64,000 nucleotides of DNA, taken from positions 1,181,001 through 1,245,000 of the forward strand of contig WPIO01000107.1 of assembly GCA_009760855.2 (NCBI GenBank), in the 5' to 3' direction. The stretch is from Cristatella mucedo (lineage: Eukaryota; Bryozoa; Phylactolaemata; Cristatellidae). A model generated the notes under the pieces. The model did not search any database and was not told the DNA's origin. It worked only from the letters and a program-made list of their open reading frames with translations. The translations under genes were made by a program, and so were the position numbers. Below are positions 44,896 through 55,681 of the stretch, one piece after another; the first letter of the stretch is position 1; each line of letters opens with the position of its first letter.

Positions 44896-45150
44896 ACTCT
44901 CTCTTGCCGATGCAATTGCCAGGCACAATCTAGACTTTTCCTTTTGGCAAATAGCACTCGGTTTTACTTTTGCTGTAATCCCTCCCAGCTCTCAAGCACG
45001 TCACGGTGCCTTAACTTCCTTGCTGCATGTATTGATAATAACTGCCGCAAATATGGTAGCAGATTTTCTTTATTTGAATGATGATATAACTAACTTACTA
45101 GTTATGAGCAAACCAAGTGTGAATCAGAAATTTGAAAAGATGTTCACTAA
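44574..45150 (+). mobile_element. LINE-A reverse transcriptase fragment with (CT)n expansion
   Basis: Plus strand from the AAFDTIDH region through NGQRSYEEPLKYGIPQGSVL, the (CT)n tract, a degraded YADD region and the LLVMSKPS region, ending at a GA repeat. It lies head to head with the minus-strand LINE-A at 44299-44545. Confidence 0.82.
44815..44904. repeat. (CT)n microsatellite inside LINE-A reverse transcriptase
   Basis: It falls between the codons for PQGSVLG and LADVIAKHN, the same place as the tract at 28889-29007, and shares a TTTCTCACTCTCTC interruption with it. Confidence 0.9.
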
Positions 45151-45173
45151 GAGAGAGAGAGAGAGAGAGAGAG
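45149..45173. repeat. (GA)n microsatellite
   Basis: A short GA run at the 3' break of the LINE-A fragment. Confidence 0.95.
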
Positions 45174-45859
45174 ATCATCTGTAAAAGCTTTAGGAGAACC
45201 GTGAAGTAAGCATTCACTTCTATGGGCACCACAATGAACTGTATTTATCAGTAACAAAATATGAATTAGCTGCTCTGTAAAAATGTATCGCTGAACTTGA
45301 ATGCCTTCGATTTTGAATTTTTTTAAGATTCGTGAGATATTCGACTCTAGCACTGCGATCAGAATCTGTCACAATGAACGCATTGCAAAGATAGATTACT
45401 TAGCTCAGTAATTTGTGTTGATATCACACGAAAACACCAAAATAGTGCACATGATCTATTTATGTTTATTGACAATTTATTCACGTATGAACATTACCTT
45501 AAGTGAGTGCGTCCTCATAAAGGACCAGCATTTCATCTATGTCCTGTTTCTAATAAAGTTAGATACTGGACAAAGTGTCTACTGACGACATTTCTTGATA
45601 ACTCCTCTTATCTGGTTCCTATAGTTAAGCTGTAGTTAAGTTGTTTTTAGGAAAAATCAAACAGCATGAGTTCTTTCATATAGAAATTAACAATGCTTCT
45701 CATAGTATATAAATAAATCTAATATATTCAGCTACCGCTAAAAAAGCTATAAGAAATCTAGACTGTGCATTACTTACAGAGCAGCATTCTTATTGAGTAC
45801 CACAATTCTCAGAATCACACAGAATCACTTGGCTTCTGAATGAACTTTCTATCTTGCAG
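45174..45859. other. nothing recognised
   Basis: AT-rich DNA. A minus-strand GTAAGTAA donor-like site near 45775 has in-frame stops before it. Confidence 0.3.
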
Positions 45860-45973
45860 CCACTGGGCAGACTAAGTAGCTCAAATGACGATGGATTAGC
45901 CGTTTTCACAGTTGTGACAGATGCTTCTGCTCTGAACGCTCTAGACTGCCAAAATAAACGCCTCAATTCTTAA
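45860..45973 (+). CDS. candidate terminal exon, unknown protein
   Basis: A textbook acceptor (TTTCTATCTTGCAG, ending 45859) is followed by 37 open codons (beginning PLGRLSSSNDDGLAVFTVV, later ALDCQNKRLNS) and TAA at 45971-45973. AATAAA lies at 45995-46000, 22 bases after the stop, so it could be the last exon of a plus-strand gene. No domain is recognisable. It lies inside the presumed long intron of gene A on the opposite strand. I found no upstream partner exon, so a chance combination remains possible. Confidence 0.3.
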   Translation, partial: PLGRLSSSNDDGLAVFTVVTDASALNALDCQNKRLNS

Positions 45974-45994
45974 TCAGCGATTTAATCTCTCCTG

Positions 45995-46000
45995 AATAAA
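45995..46000 (+). terminator. possible polyadenylation signal
   Basis: AATAAA just after the stop of the candidate exon 45860-45973. Confidence 0.25.
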
Positions 46001-47335
46001 CTTCAAACCATTCTTTCCGGCCATCTCGTCCATCTTACTTACTTTCCTGACATGTATGTGACTTGATTCACACAGGTGCGTCACTTTTCTTTTTTACATG
46101 AAAAAGAGTCTATTAACTAACGCATTCCATCTAAATTAGTTTTAGAATTTTCTTGGTTGTGTAAAATAATTGCAAAGCCGGTGCCGTGTTAACTTAAGAA
46201 CTATCACGCTATTCGGGTTCTTTCTAAATATTTATTATTAACCGTCAGGTAGACTTAAGCAAAAATATAGAATGCTATTCATGGGTCGGCAGATGATCTG
46301 TGAAAAACTGCGACAATTGTTTTTAACCTATTATTTGTTAATCATGAACAGGTTGCGAGCTGAATCTGATTGAACAAAGTAGACTCTAGGTAATGGTGAA
46401 ACAATTTAAAGGTTCGTAAATTAATTCTCTGATACGGTGAGATGACTACATGCCGAAAAGTTGGTACCGTGAGACAGTGCATTAGAGGGGCGATGAGGCC
46501 AGATAAGTAGACTAGTGCCTGAGAGCGTAGACGCGATGCTTACTTAGTACTGAATGAAATAGAAAATAAAAATTGAATTTCGGATAAAGAAAGAGCGATA
46601 AAGACATCAATCCAATACTGACGCTGTGAATATAATGGCAGGCCATAATGGCAAGTGACTGCTAGCAATTGCATGCAATTTAGGGCTTGAGAGAAAGTTT
46701 TAAATGAAGTGAATTGCAATAACGTCGACATTGTGACACAAATTCCATTCGTAGGCTAGCTGTATTTTCGCCTCGATGATAGACCATTGACAGTGAAACC
46801 GTTTGCTCAGCAGGTCCAAGACTGTGGATTTTCATGTCCATAGTCCTCACCCAACCATATCTGCTAACCTGATGCCGACTACGGCACATTTTTCCAGCCG
46901 TCCTGAGATGTTTCTTCCACGCAACTCCCTACCGAATTTGCTCCCCTGGCTTAACAATGCTTCTTACTTTTTCTTCTCTTTGTGAGATGATGTCGGTTGA
47001 CCACCACACGACCACCGAATGTCGCTAAGGCTTGTAATGAGCAATGGAAAACTCTCGTGTGTAATACCGGCTTAGTCTGCATGCCTTTGCAGATTTACAG
47101 ATTAAAGATACGTTATATTAAAAAGCACTTTCCTAAAAATGTCTGCAACTGCTGTTTTTTAACATGTTTGCCTAATTACATAAATCCGGGGCTAGATCTT
47201 TTTGCAAATAACTCGTTTTTTTACTGAGTTACACAAAAAGCAATTCCGCGATATTCCTAATGTATTAATATCGTAAATTTATTTTAATCTACACATTCAA
47301 GAAAAATTACGCCGCGAACAATTCACGGTACTTAC
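46001..47335. other. nothing recognised
   Basis: AT-rich, apparently unique. A minus-strand GTAAGTAAG near 46034 follows a 41-bp open stretch that could be a microexon, but support is thin. Confidence 0.3.
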
Positions 47336-47401
47336 TTTCCGGGATTGAACATTTGTAGACTGAGCTCGAGATAAACCTCTTCAAAAAGTTTTGTTTGATG
47401 A
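47336..47401 (-). CDS. gene A exon, middle
   Basis: A 66-bp minus-strand exon lies between an acceptor ending GCAAGCTTAG and a consensus donor GTAAGTACC. It gives two bases, 21 codons (IKQNFLKRF and so on to VYKCSIPE) and one base. Entry and exit in phase 1 link it to 48484-48590 before and 36701-36871 after, each junction making an Ile codon. An alternative acceptor ten bases upstream (TATGTTGCAG) gives a different, also open frame, which would break the phase chain. The amphipathic helix-like sequence fits the helix after the first strand of a SEA-like fold. Confidence 0.5.
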
Positions 47402-48148
47402 CTAAGCTTGCTGCAACATATACCACATGAAATTAAGTGGAGGTCGTTAGTTCATGAGAGCCCTGTGTATCGACTATTTACAAACTTGTTTAGATTACAT
47501 TCTGACTGGCTCTGTCAGTTTACTGATCCGTTGAAAGTGACCGGCGACAAGCGTTACTGATCGGAATAAAAATTGCTTTAGGCGGTTTGCATGCATCAAC
47601 GGTACACTTTGCACTGAACTCCTAAAAGAGTGTTTTGGAATTGGTGGCACTGCTAATGCAGTCTAGGACTAAAAAACAGATTCCATGGTTAATAGGTGAG
47701 TCATTCTGGAACTAACCCAGGCTTCAAATAGCATAGATAGGGAGTCTTCTAATTTTTTGCCAATGACCTAATTTACTTTTAATATTTCGCATGCTAATTA
47801 TGAATCTTTAGAAATAGATAGTGATTTTCAATCCAAAATATCGTAACAACGTGCCCCTATGAAAAGTTGCTACATTCAAAATTGTCTTATACGTATAAAG
47901 TATACGCTTTTAATTAGGGAATCTGGCAGTAAGTAGTTTCCGACTATATTAATCCAAATAATATTTTCATTTCATAATCCAAATAATCAAATCAAAATAA
48001 TTAATGCGGAAATATGAAGAATTAATTTTACTGCAGATAAATTACAAGCATACAGTTTTTGTTTGTATTCTGGTCCAGTGTGGATTTCTAGTTGTCGTTA
48101 AACGATGGTTAACGAATAGCTAGCTGTGAATTAAAGAAAAAAAATCCT
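47402..48148. other. gene A intron, nothing else recognised
   Basis: AT-rich spacer. Confidence 0.35.
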
Positions 48149-48316
48149 AGCTGATTAAACAGCCTCTTTTCGTATAGCGACAGAAGAGCCTTTACGGCTA
48201 TCACCACCGCTTGCAGTGGCGATAAAGAATCGCCCACCGCAGGAATCGAACCCACGACCTCGGGACCAAGGTCGTGAAAGCAATCGCCTTACCTAGTGTG
48301 CCATCACAGCTCACCA
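48149..48316 (-). mobile_element. SINE1 copy
   Basis: Minus strand with a well-kept head (complement of GGAATCGAACCC on plus = B box; complement of CCTAGTGTGCCA = A box), palindrome CACGACCT...AGGTCGTG and terminal AATCAGCTAGG. It is inserted in the gene A intron next to the 48484 exon. Confidence 0.88.
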
Positions 48317-48483
48317 AGCATCTCGCTGTAGTTTGACTTCTATTGGGGCTGGACACAAATGATCTATTTCTTTTTTTTTGTTATGGACAAGCTTTTCTGT
48401 AGATATCATCAAAAATATATCCATTTTATTAAAGTCAAGATCAAGATTCGTTTGCTGTGTAAATTCGGGTGATTCATACTTAC

Positions 48484-48590
48484 TAACTTGACTTTTTTGG
48501 TAATCTCCAAGGTATTTCGTGGCAGAAGGATCAGCCAAGATGATTGCCTCGATTGAAAGGTCACATTCCTTCCCATTTAACGTCACAGTC
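48484..48590 (-). CDS. gene A exon, upstream part of possible SEA-like domain
   Basis: A 107-bp minus-strand exon lies between acceptor AAATTTTTGTAG and consensus donor GTAAGTATG. It gives one base, 35 codons and one base (phase 2 in, phase 1 out). Residues include TVTLNGKECDLSIEAIILAD and PSATKYLGDYQKSQV. A hydrophobic strand followed by a DPS..Y motif and a helix is the usual opening of SEA domains (F...L.dpsS..Y..L). Its phase fits the next exon at 47401. I first read the VEA-type strand as the start of a reprolysin catalytic domain, but the following exons do not support that. Upstream exons are not identified. Confidence 0.6.
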
Positions 48591-49489
48591 CTACAAAAAT
48601 TTTCAAAATAAGTCTGGAAAAATAAATTTAAAGCATCAAAACTCAAATCTGTTTTAAGTAAACTGTATGAGATTTACTTTCACCAAAAAATATTGCAGTT
48701 AAATTCCAGTGCTAACTTGCATTGGTAAATGATAGCAATAATTATTGTAAGAAATTTTAATATCATACTACAATAAATACATTTCTGACCATGCTTTTTC
48801 ACCAAGCTAACCGTAGACGTGTTATTAGCCACGTGATTACTTGCACCACTGGAAGTGCACACGAGTACATTCAAAACTTGGTTAGGTCAAGCTTACGAGA
48901 CACAATGATTCCGTATGGGGTGTTAGCCTAAGAGTGAGGCTCTCCGATGTACAGTCCCCTAATTACAGTCCTTCAACATGCTCTTTCTCATTTCTCACAG
49001 AAGTGGAATCGATAACCGCTAAGTCTGTATACCCTTACACAAACGTACTAGTGGCTGGCTGAAAGGGCAGTCTCCTGAAAGACGATATTATTTTGGGCTA
49101 GCCGATCACTGACCTGTCAGTGAGCACCAGAGCCATGGCAGATATGAAATCATCCGTGATCACCTTAGGTTCGAGCTTTTTTGTGGTAAAGGAGCTCATT
49201 GCTTCTAATTTAGTCGCTGCTTACCAATTGTAGCCGCCACTACTCTATCGCTAAAGAACCCAGGTTTAGTTTGACCATATCCCAGCACTAAGTACTAAGT
49301 AGTAAGGCTTCTTCGGAAACTTCTCGAGTTCATGCTCCAGCCGCTCGCCTACAAAACAGGTCGACAATCAAACTATATACTCGATTTATCTAAAATAACC
49401 TTGTGTACCCACAGCAGCTGCAAATGGCTCATATTTCCAGCAACTACTCGTACATTGTCAGCTAAGCAGCCGTTTAACATACTTTATTA
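48591..49489. other. nothing recognised
   Basis: Mixed AT-rich DNA without a supported exon. Confidence 0.35.
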
Positions 49490-49630
49490 ATAAAATTCTT
49501 TGGTAGAGCGCCCCAAGAGAACTTCATCTCTACTCAGGCGCTTCACGTATATCTCGGGGCTTGAGCCCACGACCTCAGGCACCCCTCGGTTGGGGCGAGC
49601 ACTATAACCACTGGACCAAATCAACCGTTG
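49490..49630 (-). mobile_element. SINE2 copy with LINE-A-type 3' end
   Basis: On the minus strand the head reads TTTGGTCCAGTGGTTATAG (A box 49608-49618), then GTCGTGGGCTCAAGCCCC (B box 49556-49568). It passes into AAGCGCCTGAGTAGAGATGA, TTCTCTTGGGGCGCTCTACC and an AT-rich end, i.e. the LINE-A stem-loop. The tRNA family of origin is not certain (Glu/Gly-like A arm). Confidence 0.85.
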
Positions 49631-50367
49631 GGGCAGTAATCGCTTTCATTCCGCCTGCCATCGCCATGACCTCCCCCCCCCCAAAGTAATTTTACCTCCG
49701 AAAGAATCATGATTTTGGCGCCACGAACCGTGTCTGCTCTTTTGTACATAAATTCGTCAGCAATACGTCCGGGGGATCTTACTAAGGAATGTCCACCACC
49801 GCCTACCACTCTCCCTCAGCATTGAGCCCAGGCTTTAACAGACGGTAAGCACTACTAGCATTTCTTGTTCATTGTAGAATTATCTTCCAAAACTAACGAT
49901 CGTGCGAATATCGTATACGGAAAGAAATACAGCTGAGACTTGTTTACAACTTTCTGTTTGTTGCTTGACCGTAGCACGTAATATACTACGGGTCTGTTGA
50001 CATCTAAACGCTTATACTTCTGGCTGACTGCAGCACGCCAGCGGCTGCGTTAGCTTCGCCGGCGGCTAGCAACCTGATTTGAGTTGCGATTTTGCATACC
50101 CAATATTGATTCTTTATTTTTTTTGCAGATGCACTCCGAGACTTTGTTACTGTCGCTAAGATCCGTGGATTTTGCATTAACAAAAGAAAAGCTTCACAAT
50201 GCCGACCCAGGGGCCTCGAGCTGGTAATTTTCTCTTTAAGCTATGAGCTTCGAGCTACGTTCGTTTGGTGTTCTTCACATTGTCTCTAACCGCTAAGCTT
50301 GTTCTCCTTGATCCGCTGCTGCGAAACTCTCTAACTTAGTGGCTATCTGGCCAGCTAAAACTCCTGC
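49631..50367. other. nothing recognised
   Basis: It includes a C10 run at about 49673-49682 and a plus-strand polypyrimidine-CAG (TTTATTTTTTTTGCAG, about 50128) followed by an open stretch without a clear end. Confidence 0.3.
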
Positions 50368-50470
50368 GGCACCAACTCTTTGAGTCCCTCTTGAATGCCT
50401 CTCATCTCGCCTGGGCATTACTTGCACTGCACTGCAAATTTTCATATACTGCCTCAGTGGGAGACACCCC
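50368..50470 (+). mobile_element. LINE-A, left part of copy split by LINE-B
   Basis: It codes the ALQWF.SYLSGR region and stops at CTCAGTGGGAGACACC. The next LINE-A bases (AGTATTGATGTGAATAGACA) follow at 51034. Confidence 0.85.
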
Positions 50471-51033
50471 AGCGGTTTGAGCACGTGTCGCCTTTGCTGA
50501 AAGAGCTAGAATGGTTGCCGGTTGAGCAAAAGATACAGAGCAAAGTTCTTACGCTGACCCACAAGGCCCGCCACGGCTTGGCTCCTTCATACCTAGCTGA
50601 ACTGCTGCATCAGTTTCAGCCTGTTCGCGCCCTCAGGTCCTGTGTGGACAATAAATTAGCTGTCCCATTCCTCCTCTTAAAGACAGTTGGCGACCGAAGC
50701 TTTACCTCTGCAGGTCCTAGACTGTGGAACTCGCTTCCACAATTCTTGCGCAACGACAACTACTCTCCTACTGCCGACTATGGCACATCTTTTTCAGCGG
50801 TCCTGAGCTGCTACTTCCATGCTACTCACTACCTCAACTGCTCTCGTGACTCTGCTATGCTTCCCACTTTCTCTTTGTTGCGTGAGACGAAGTCTGTTGG
50901 CTACCGAATGCGTACCGAAAGCCGCTTAGGCTGTGAGTGGGCTATACAAAACTCTCCTGCGTAACACCCACATGGTCTTTATGACTTTGTGGAGTTACAG
51001 ACGGAGATACATTACATTACATTACCCTAGTAT
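50471..51033 (+). mobile_element. LINE-B 3' fragment, young, inside LINE-A
   Basis: 563 bp: FEHVSPLLKELEWLPVEQ, THKARHGLAPSYLAELLHQ and AGPRLWNSLPQFLRND, the 3' UTR and an (ACATT)n tail. The frame is open to the family stop near 50964. Short CCCAG/CCCTAG repeats at both borders look like the target duplication. It is very close in sequence to 17145-17720. Confidence 0.9.
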
Positions 51034-52048
51034 TGATGTGAATAGACAAAGATCATCCGATGAACCTCTGAAATATGCGTTACCTTATGCTCCGTGTTTG
51101 GTCCGGTTCTTTTCACAATTTATAGTCTTTCTTTTGCCAATGTGCTTGCCAAGCATAATCTAGGCTTTTACTTCTATTGGGATGATACTCAGTGGTACAT
51201 TTGCTTTGATTTCTCCCAGCCCTCCAGCACGTCAAATTCTATCAACTCCCATGCTGCTTTTATTGATGACATCCGCACATGGATGGCAAAAACTTTCTCA
51301 AATTGAATGATGATATAACCAACTTCCTAGTTATGGGAAAATCAAGTGCTATTCAGAAATTGGAAAGGCTAACGGTCAAGATCGGTTCTGCCAGCATAGG
51401 TCCAGTTGAATCTAGACAAAATCTAATTATCATGTTCCTACTTTACCTTTTGTTAGATGACCAAATCTGCTCCACAATCAAGTCTGCCAACTTTTAGCTG
51501 CATAAAATTGTTAAAGTTTTGGGCTTTTTTACACAAGGATACCACATCTAAGTTAGTCCATGCATTTTTTACATTCCGTCTTGACTTTTTTTTAACTCAC
51601 TGCTGGCTGGTGTACCAGCATGATCCATTAGGTGCTTGCGGATGGTGCAAAACTCTGGAGCTGGGCTTGTCTGCAGTGAGCGTCGCACTTTCCAAATCAC
51701 ACCACTTCTCGCCGACCTGCACTTGCTCTCACTGAGGCAACGCATCGACTTCAAGGTTCTGTCACTGACTTTTACATCTCTTCCTTCTTAGGCTCCAGCC
51801 TATCTATCAGAACTACTGCCCCACCAGGCTAACCTTCGTACTACTCGCTTTTCGGAATCTAATTGTCTACATGTACCTTGTACAAACCTCAAATTCTCTG
51901 TAGACCTTCCCTTCAGTTTGTATGCTACCAATGCCTAGAACTCACTGCTCACTGCAGACTTGAGTCATGACATCTGACTTGACTACATTTCAAAAAACCA
52001 ACACGCACCTATACATATCAGCATTTAGTAGGTCACTCTGAGGTTCGC
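51034..52048 (+). mobile_element. LINE-A, right part of the split copy
   Basis: It runs from SIDVNRQRSSDEPLKYA through a mutated polymerase box (YWDDTQWY instead of YADDTQLY) to the C-terminal region and early 3' UTR. Many frameshifts, and no tail. Confidence 0.85.
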
Positions 52049-53380
52049 TCATTTCTTGACTGTCTGGTGATCTTTTTTTTTATTCCAACACGTTAATCAT
52101 ACCACTCATATCAGTGGACTCATCCTATAGTTCGTGATCGCTAGGGATGTCTGCCCGACTGACCTTGTAGTGGAGCTGCTGTCCCTCTTGGATCATTTCT
52201 CGGTCTCATTCACTGTTCCTGCCCCTTTGAAGGTACAGGGTGATGTCGAACTTGCCCAGTGTCAAACTTAAAAAGCGTTGACTATGAACAATTTTTAAAA
52301 TCTTATGTAATGCAGGTCTCCTTGATCGGCATCAAGATTTGACCAACAGCTCGATACCTTCACTGATGCTGTCAACATGACACTTAGGAGTGCTCTTGAC
52401 AAGCATGCTCCCGTAATTCTGGTCCGTGTGCAGAGTCGTGGAGATCCTGCTCAATTTACATAAAAGCTTCAAATGATGGGCCGTGTTAGGTGCAGGCTTG
52501 AACGTCGTTTTAGTAAATTGGAGTCTGATGCAGGTCTAGCCAATTTCAACGACTTCCTTCGATTTTGCACTCGGAGGCTTAAAAAAGCCAGGGCTTCGTT
52601 TTTCATTTGAAAACTGAAGACCTGCCAGTAACACCCAAAACAGGTTTCGAAAAATGGGTCGTACCAAAGTCTTTCAAATTGGAAATCTTTAGACCGATAC
52701 TTAAACTCTTGAATTAGATACAGAGGTCCTTGCAAACTATCGCCCAGTTTCCCTTCTTTCCCTCTTTTCAAAGATTCTTGAAAATATTGTCGCTAAGCAA
52801 GTAGCAGCACATATTTAAAAGAGTAAATATTCAGAAAACTTCTAATCGAGTTTCAAGTGACCACACTTTATTGCAACTGCTTTACTGAGAGTTAACTACG
52901 ACATCCTGTTCAGCTGAGATGACGGAAATGTCACTTCCCTAGACCTGCTAGATCTACCAACTGCCTTCGATACCATTGATCACTATGCCCTACACGAACG
53001 AGTAAGAACAATGATTGGTTTTGCACAAAGGCACTGGCGTTTTTTAAATCGTGCTGGCCTAATTTAAGTTCAATTTGCATCGTGTGGGGGTCAGGTTTCA
53101 CCCAAGATACCGGTCACCAGTGAAACCCCTCTAGGATCCGTCTTAGGTTCGTTGCTGTTCTCCATAATTACTAAACATCTGGGAAAAGTGATTAAGACTA
53201 TTAGAATAGAATATCACTTTTATGTCGACGATAGTAAGCTCTATTTGTCATTCAAACTATCGGAATCTGCTGCAGCAACTGATAAACTTAATGGTTGCCT
53301 TGCCGACATTCAATCCTGGATGCAGGAAACTTTCTTGAAACTCGATAGCCATAAACTGAACTGCTGCTCGTAGCACAGCC
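52049..53380 (+). mobile_element. LINE-B, endonuclease to reverse transcriptase, decayed
   Basis: Plus strand. The endonuclease end (SFLDCL..., HVN, LIL-type) is at 52049-52160, linker and reverse transcriptase N-terminus to about 52850, DLLDLPTAFDTIDH-like sequence at about 52945, and a YVDDSKLYL box (YADD changed to YVDD) near 53221. Numerous stops. Confidence 0.82.
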
Positions 53381-53790
53381 TAAGCTTGCGGCTGAATTAA
53401 AAAAGTTTGCTCTTTAATTATGTGATGTTGTCGTGCGACCATTACCACATGCTCAAATATCTAAGATTAGGAACTTCCTTTCAAAACGGCTTTTAAATGT
53501 AATGTATCTCCGTCTGTAACTCCAAAAAGTCATAAACACCGGGTGGGTGTTAAGCAGGAGAGTTTTCTATAGCAAACTCACAGCCTAAGCTTGTGGCTGA
53601 ATTAAAAAGGTTTGCTCTTTAATTATGTGATGTTGTCGTGCGAACATCACCACACGCTCAAATATCTAAGATTAGGAACTTTCTTTCAAAACGGCTTTTG
53701 AATGTAATGTATCTCCGTCTGTAACTTCACAAAGTCATAAAGACCGGGTCGGTGTTAAGCAGGAGAGTTTTCTATAGCAAACTCACAGCC
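53381..53790. repeat. 205-bp tandem duplication across a LINE-B/LINE-B junction
   Basis: Units 53381-53585 and 53586-53790 match with only scattered differences. Each contains the end of the plus-strand LINE-B relic and the first ~90 bp (3' tail) of the minus-strand LINE-B. Confidence 0.92.
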
Positions 53791-54520
53791 TAAGCGGCTT
53801 TCGGTACCCATTCGGTAGCCAACAGAGTTCGTCTGACGCAACAAAGAGAAAATGGGAAGCATAGCAGAGTCAGGAGAGCAGTTGAGTTAGTGATTAGCAT
53901 GGAAGTTGCAGCTCTGGACAGCTGAAAAGGATGAGCCATAGTCGACAGTAGGAGACTACTTGTCGTTGCGTAAGGATTGTGGAAGCGAGTTCCACAGTCT
54001 GGGACCGGCAGAGCTACAGCTTCTGCCGCCTATGGTCTTTAAGCAGAGAAATGGAACAGCTAATTTATCGTCCACACAGGACCTGAGGACGCGAACAGGC
54101 TGAAACTGGCGCAGCAGTACAGCTAGGTGCTCAAGAGCCAGGCCGTGGCGGGCCTTGTAGGTCAGCGTAAGAACTTTGCTCTGGAACCGTTGCTCAACCT
54201 GCATTCATCCTGACTCTTTCAGTAAAGGAGACACACTTTCAAACCGCTGGGACGTGAAGACTAGCCTTGACACCATAATCACAGACTGCTGCAGTTGCCT
54301 AATAGCTTTCTTTGGCAGCCCAGCCAATACGGAATTGCAATGATCAAGCCGAGACAGAACTAAGAACCTAGTTAAAATTTTACAAGCAACTGTGGGAGAC
54401 CACTACTAGTCTTGGATAGGGATCGGACGTGACGGTTAGCTGTAGAAGTAGTCTTCTAAATGAAGCTTTTAACATTGAGGCAGTTGTCGAAAACGACACC
54501 TAAATTTAGAGCACGTGGTG
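53701..54520 (-). mobile_element. LINE-B long copy, part 1
   Basis: Minus-strand 3' tail, UTR and C-terminal region (LWNSLPQSLRND, RVLRSCVDDKLAVPFL), broken at GAGCACGTGGTGATG by a LINE-A. The copy resumes at 55682. Confidence 0.9.
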
Positions 54521-55681
54521 ATGTTAATAATGATAATAATAATAATAATAATGCACTTGATGAAGCGCCCTCAGAAAACGTAATCTCTTTCAAGGCGCTT
54601 TACATTTGCTGCAAAGTAATATTCAATTACATGGTAAGTAAAATCATGCTTGAAAAACTAACAAAACGAATAATACGGCTAGGGGTGACATGCACAACGT
54701 CAGCATGCAAATGTGGTTAGTGGCAGCGTGCACAGTGTCAGCACGCATAAGCACATCAAGGACGAATCACAGGGACTCACTAAATGCTGTCCTAAATAGG
54801 TGTGTTTATAAGTTCCTTTTAAATGTGGTCAGGTCAGGAGATGTTCGGACGCAGGTTGGGAGGGAGTTCCAGGCTTCGGGAGCATAGGAACTAAATGCAT
54901 GGTCTCCAAAGGATCTAAGGTTTGTACGATTATTTGTAGACTGTGGGATTTCGAAAAGCGGGTGGTACAATGCTTGGCCTGGTGGGGTAATATATCTGAG
55001 AGATAGGCTGGAGCCATAGAATAAAGGGACCTAAAAGTGAGCGACAAAACCTTGAAGTAAATTCGTTGCTTGACTGGTATCCAGTATAGGTCGGCGAGAA
55101 GTGGAGTAATGTGGCAACTGCGACGCTCACGACAGAAAAGCCTAACTGCAGAGTTTTGCACCAGCTGCAATCGCCTGATCGCACATGCTGGTAGGCCAGT
55201 AAGCAGTGAGTTGCAGAAGTCGAGATGTCACGAATGCAGGGACCAACTTGGACGTGGTATCCTTATCTAAACAAGTCCGAATTTCAGCAATGTTATGAAG
55301 GTGAAAATAGGCAGATTTGACTTTGGAGCTGATATGGTCGTCTAACAAGAGGTCGCTTTGGAATATGACACCTAGATTTCGAGCTGAGTCAACTGGAGAT
55401 ATGCTGGCGGAGCCAATTTGGAGAGTCAGCCTTTCCAATTTCTAAATCACGCTGGGTTTTCCCATAACTAGTAAGTTAGTTTTATCATAGTTTAGCTTTA
55501 GAAAATTTGTTGCCATCCATATGCGGATGTCATCAATGCATGCAGCAAGTGAGTTGAGAGAATTTGAGGTGCTCGAAGGCTGGGAGGGATCAAGGCAAAT
55601 ACAACTGAGTGTCATCCGCATAGAAATTAAAGCCTTGATTATCCTTGGAAATCACATCAGCAAGAGGGATAGTATAAACCG
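54521..55681 (-). mobile_element. LINE-A inside LINE-B
   Basis: A 1.16-kb young minus-strand copy with (AAT)n at 54527-54551, stem-loop (about 54562-54605), 3' UTR and coding region back to the LADVI and FYADDTQLY neighbourhood. It carries the same single-base deletion (VTSRLLQL) region as 34173-35119, which suggests a shared subfamily. Confidence 0.9.

Noticed and set aside
48484-48590. Start of an ADAM/ADAMTS (reprolysin) catalytic domain
   Set aside because: The strand motif is only loosely similar, and the in-phase following exons lack the expected continuation and zinc-binding region.
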